Origin: an uncultured Pelagibacteraceae bacterium
GTDB lineage: Bacteria > Pseudomonadota > Alphaproteobacteria > Pelagibacterales > Pelagibacteraceae
DNA: 64,000 nt
Direction: 5' to 3'
Assembly (NCBI GenBank): GCA_902517865.1
Contig: CABYDT010000003.1
Location: forward strand, 1 to 64,000
Position numbers and translations under genes: made by a program. Under the pieces are notes generated by a model. That model had not been told where the DNA came from and made no database searches. It worked only from the letters and a program-made list of their open reading frames with translations. Shown piece after piece: positions 62,585 to 64,000 of the stretch (position 1 is its first letter; every line of letters begins with the position of its first letter).

Positions 62585-63135
62585 TATAATTTTTCTACTG
62601 TTATATTATTGTTTGTGAATACACATATATCAGCTGCAATTTCTACAGATTTTTTTGCTACTTCTTCAGCACTCTTACTTTTGTCATCTATCATTGCTCT
62701 AGCTGCTGCTAGTGCATAATTTCCACCGCTCCCAATTGCTATTATTCCATGTTCAGGTTCCAACACATCTCCATTACCACTAATTATGAAACTTTTTTCT
62801 TTATCAGCAACTGCCATTAATGCCTCTAACCTTCGAAGATATTTATCCGATCTCCAATCTTTAGCTAACTCCACAGCAGCTCGAGTTAATTGACCTCCGT
62901 GTTTTTCTAATTTTGCTTCTAATCTCTCAAATAATGTAAAGGCGTCGGCCGTTGATCCTGCGAAACCAGCGATGACTCCTCTTTTTTCAATTCTTCTGAC
63001 TTTTTTGGCTGTTTTCTTGATAACTGTATTTCCAATACTTACTTGTCCATCTCCTGCTACAACTACATCCTCACCTTTTCGTATAAGAACGATTGTTGTT
63101 CCATGCCAATTATTGTTGTCCATATTTTGCTTCAT
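62584..63135 (-). CDS. hslV: HslV peptidase subunit of the HslUV protease
   Basis: Threonine protease subunit, proteasome-like dodecamer. The 183-aa frame gives [20 protein letters not shown]; processing after HG exposes the catalytic Thr (TTIV). [20 protein letters not shown] and [17 protein letters not shown] follow the family. ATG at 63135 and 63123 are both possible, since neither has a clear ribosome binding site, and the mature protein is the same. Divergent from hisB. Confidence 0.95.
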   Translation of the reverse strand: MKQNMDNNNWHGTTIVLIRKGEDVVVAGDGQVSIGNTVIKKTAKKVRRIEKRGVIAGFAGSTADAFTLFERLEAKLEKHGGQLTRAAVELAKDWRSDKYLRRLEALMAVADKEKSFIISGNGDVLEPEHGIIAIGSGGNYALAAARAMIDDKSKSAEEVAKKSVEIAADICVFTNNNITVEKL

Positions 63136-63220
63136 TTTACTTATAGATGGTATGTGGTTATTAATTACAAATCTTCAAGGTATTAATTTTAAACGGATTA
63201 TTGTAAAAACAACGTTATTT

Positions 63221-63808
63221 ATGAGGACTGCAAACATTGTTAGAAAAACAAAAGAAACCTCTATAACTGTAGACGTCAATTTAGACGGTACCGGAGAGTA
63301 TGATATTAAAACTGGTGTAGGTTTTTTAGACCATATGCTCGAGCAAGTATCAAAGCACTCCCTTATAGATCTTAAAATTAAAGCAACAGGTGACCTTCAT
63401 ATTGATTTGCATCACACAACTGAGGATACTGGCATTGCGATTGGTGAAGCTATTAAAAAAGCACTTGGAGAAAAAAAAGGTATTAAAAGATACGCAAGTG
63501 AAACAGTTCCGATGGATGAAACTTTAAGCAGGGTATCACTAGATATTTCAAACAGACCTTATTTAGTTTGGAATGTAAAATTAAAAATTGAAAAACTTGG
63601 TGAGATGGATACGGAATTATTTAAAGAGTGGTTCCATGCTTTTGCCCAAAGCTCTGGCATAACATTACACGTTGAAAATCTTTATGGTGATAATAGTCAC
63701 CATATTATTGAATCTTGCTTTAAAGGATTAGCAAAATCTTTAAAATCGGCTGTTGAAATAGATAGTAGAATGAAAGATAAAATACCATCAACAAAAGGTG
63801 CTTTGTAA
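63221..63808 (+). CDS. hisB: Imidazoleglycerol-phosphate dehydratase
   Basis: A 195-aa manganese enzyme of histidine synthesis, single-function type (no HisB-N phosphatase). Metal-binding segments are [46 protein letters not shown] and [17 protein letters not shown] chose ATG at 63221 ([12 protein letters not shown]); the upstream extension overlaps hslV on the other strand and is not family-like. The order hslUV-hisB-hisH is common in alphaproteobacteria. Confidence 0.96.
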   Translation: MRTANIVRKTKETSITVDVNLDGTGEYDIKTGVGFLDHMLEQVSKHSLIDLKIKATGDLHIDLHHTTEDTGIAIGEAIKKALGEKKGIKRYASETVPMDETLSRVSLDISNRPYLVWNVKLKIEKLGEMDTELFKEWFHAFAQSSGITLHVENLYGDNSHHIIESCFKGLAKSLKSAVEIDSRMKDKIPSTKGAL

Positions 63809-63814
63809 ATTTAA

Positions 63815-64000
63815 ATGAATGTAACTATTGTCGATTATAAGTCTGGCAATATCAGTTCTGTAATAAATTCATTTCAAGCTGTGGCACAAAACAATATTAA
63901 TATTAATGTCACAGAAGATCTAAATCAAATTAAATCTAGTGATAAAATAGTTTTGCCAGGCCAAGGGTCATTTAAAAGTTGTGTTGATGCTTTAAATAAT
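63815..64000 (+). CDS. hisH: Imidazole glycerol phosphate synthase glutaminase HisH (5' part)
   Basis: The first 62 codons are visible before the window ends: MNVTIVDYKSGNISSVINSF and then KIVLPGQGSFKSCVDAL. The D-Y-x-S/G-GN start and the LPGQGSF oxyanion region are typical of the HisH glutaminase, whose catalytic Cys lies beyond the window. It begins 6 bases after hisB, continuing the his operon. Confidence 0.93.
   Translation, partial: MNVTIVDYKSGNISSVINSFQAVAQNNININVTEDLNQIKSSDKIVLPGQGSFKSCVDALNN

Noticed and set aside
62972-63220. Long N-terminal extension of HisB
   Set aside because: It lies antisense to hslV and shows no HisB-N phosphatase motif; the family start is at 63221.
1-64000. 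CRISPR array, prophage, transposase or restriction system
   Set aside because: No repeat-spacer pattern, integrase, transposase or methylase-nuclease pair was seen on either strand.

Overview
The window is a 64 kb piece of a very AT-rich, tightly packed alphaproteobacterial chromosome, almost certainly from the SAR11 clade (a Candidatus Pelagibacter relative). The evidence is the strong A/T bias, median gaps of a few bases with many start/stop overlaps, small proteins typical of alphaproteobacteria (DUF2794, DUF2256, an SDHAF4-like protein), a TRAP carboxylate transporter, a glycolate-oxidase operon, and the gene order hemE / gap / DUF299 that marks the replication origin in many alphaproteobacteria. 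I see no insertion sequences, prophage, CRISPR array or rRNA; one tRNA gene (Gly, GCC) is present. No stretch longer than 300 bases lacks a gene. The longest gaps are 51579-51847 (probable oriC) and 38777-38996 (regulatory region of a symporter).

Layout. 1-3.9 kb: protein targeting (rpsP, ffh with a folded RNA leader, ftsY), dapF and csaA. 3.9-5.8 kb: hydrolase, DMT exporter and a small membrane protein. 5.8-17.7 kb: a minus-strand 2-hydroxy/2-oxo-acid region: amidase, TRAP transporter dctPQM, a D-2-hydroxyacid dehydrogenase, glcFED, an aminotransferase and an LldD-type flavoprotein. 17.7-22.6 kb: a PagL-like lipid A deacylase, a Nudix protein and part of the System I cytochrome c maturation operon (ccmC, E, F, G, H). 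22.7-29.4 kb: hspQ, yciB, small alphaproteobacterial proteins, membrane proteins, an aldo/keto reductase, an IalB-like protein, argG and psiE. 29.4-34.9 kb: folD, yggT, mscS, hemD, hemC, tsaD and an EVE-domain gene. 34.9-41 kb: an acetyl-CoA synthetase with a poly-lysine N-terminus, an SDHAF4-like assembly factor, four unknown membrane proteins and a large sodium:solute symporter. 41-47.8 kb: rpe, heparinase-like gene, purH, phhB, tRNA-Gly, a PQQ-type sugar dehydrogenase, an orphan 65-aa basic protein and a Lon-N protein. 47.8-57.5 kb: rho, hemJ, hemH, hemE, probable oriC, ppsR, maf, aroE, coaE, dnaQ, secB, fxsA, tim44-like and smr. 57.5-61.3 kb: three genes for making and recycling glucosylglycerate. 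61.3-64 kb: hslUV, hisB and the start of hisH.

How the parts fit. The glycolate region can be read as uptake of small hydroxy/oxo acids through the TRAP system, oxidation by GlcDEF or LldD, and reduction or transamination of the resulting glyoxylate or pyruvate. The 57.5-61.3 kb trio reads as synthesis (GpgS), dephosphorylation (HAD phosphatase) and phosphorolysis (GH13) of an organic osmolyte that contains no nitrogen. The genes turn outward in both directions from the hemE/ppsR gap, as expected at an origin.

Most interesting non-coding signals: a four-helix RNA leader in front of ffh, whose G-U pairs fit only the sense strand; a long hairpin in front of ccmC; a palindrome-rich 220-bp region in front of the symporter; and the leader of the orphan 65-aa gene. 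All calls come from reading the sequence; no database search or folding program was run.
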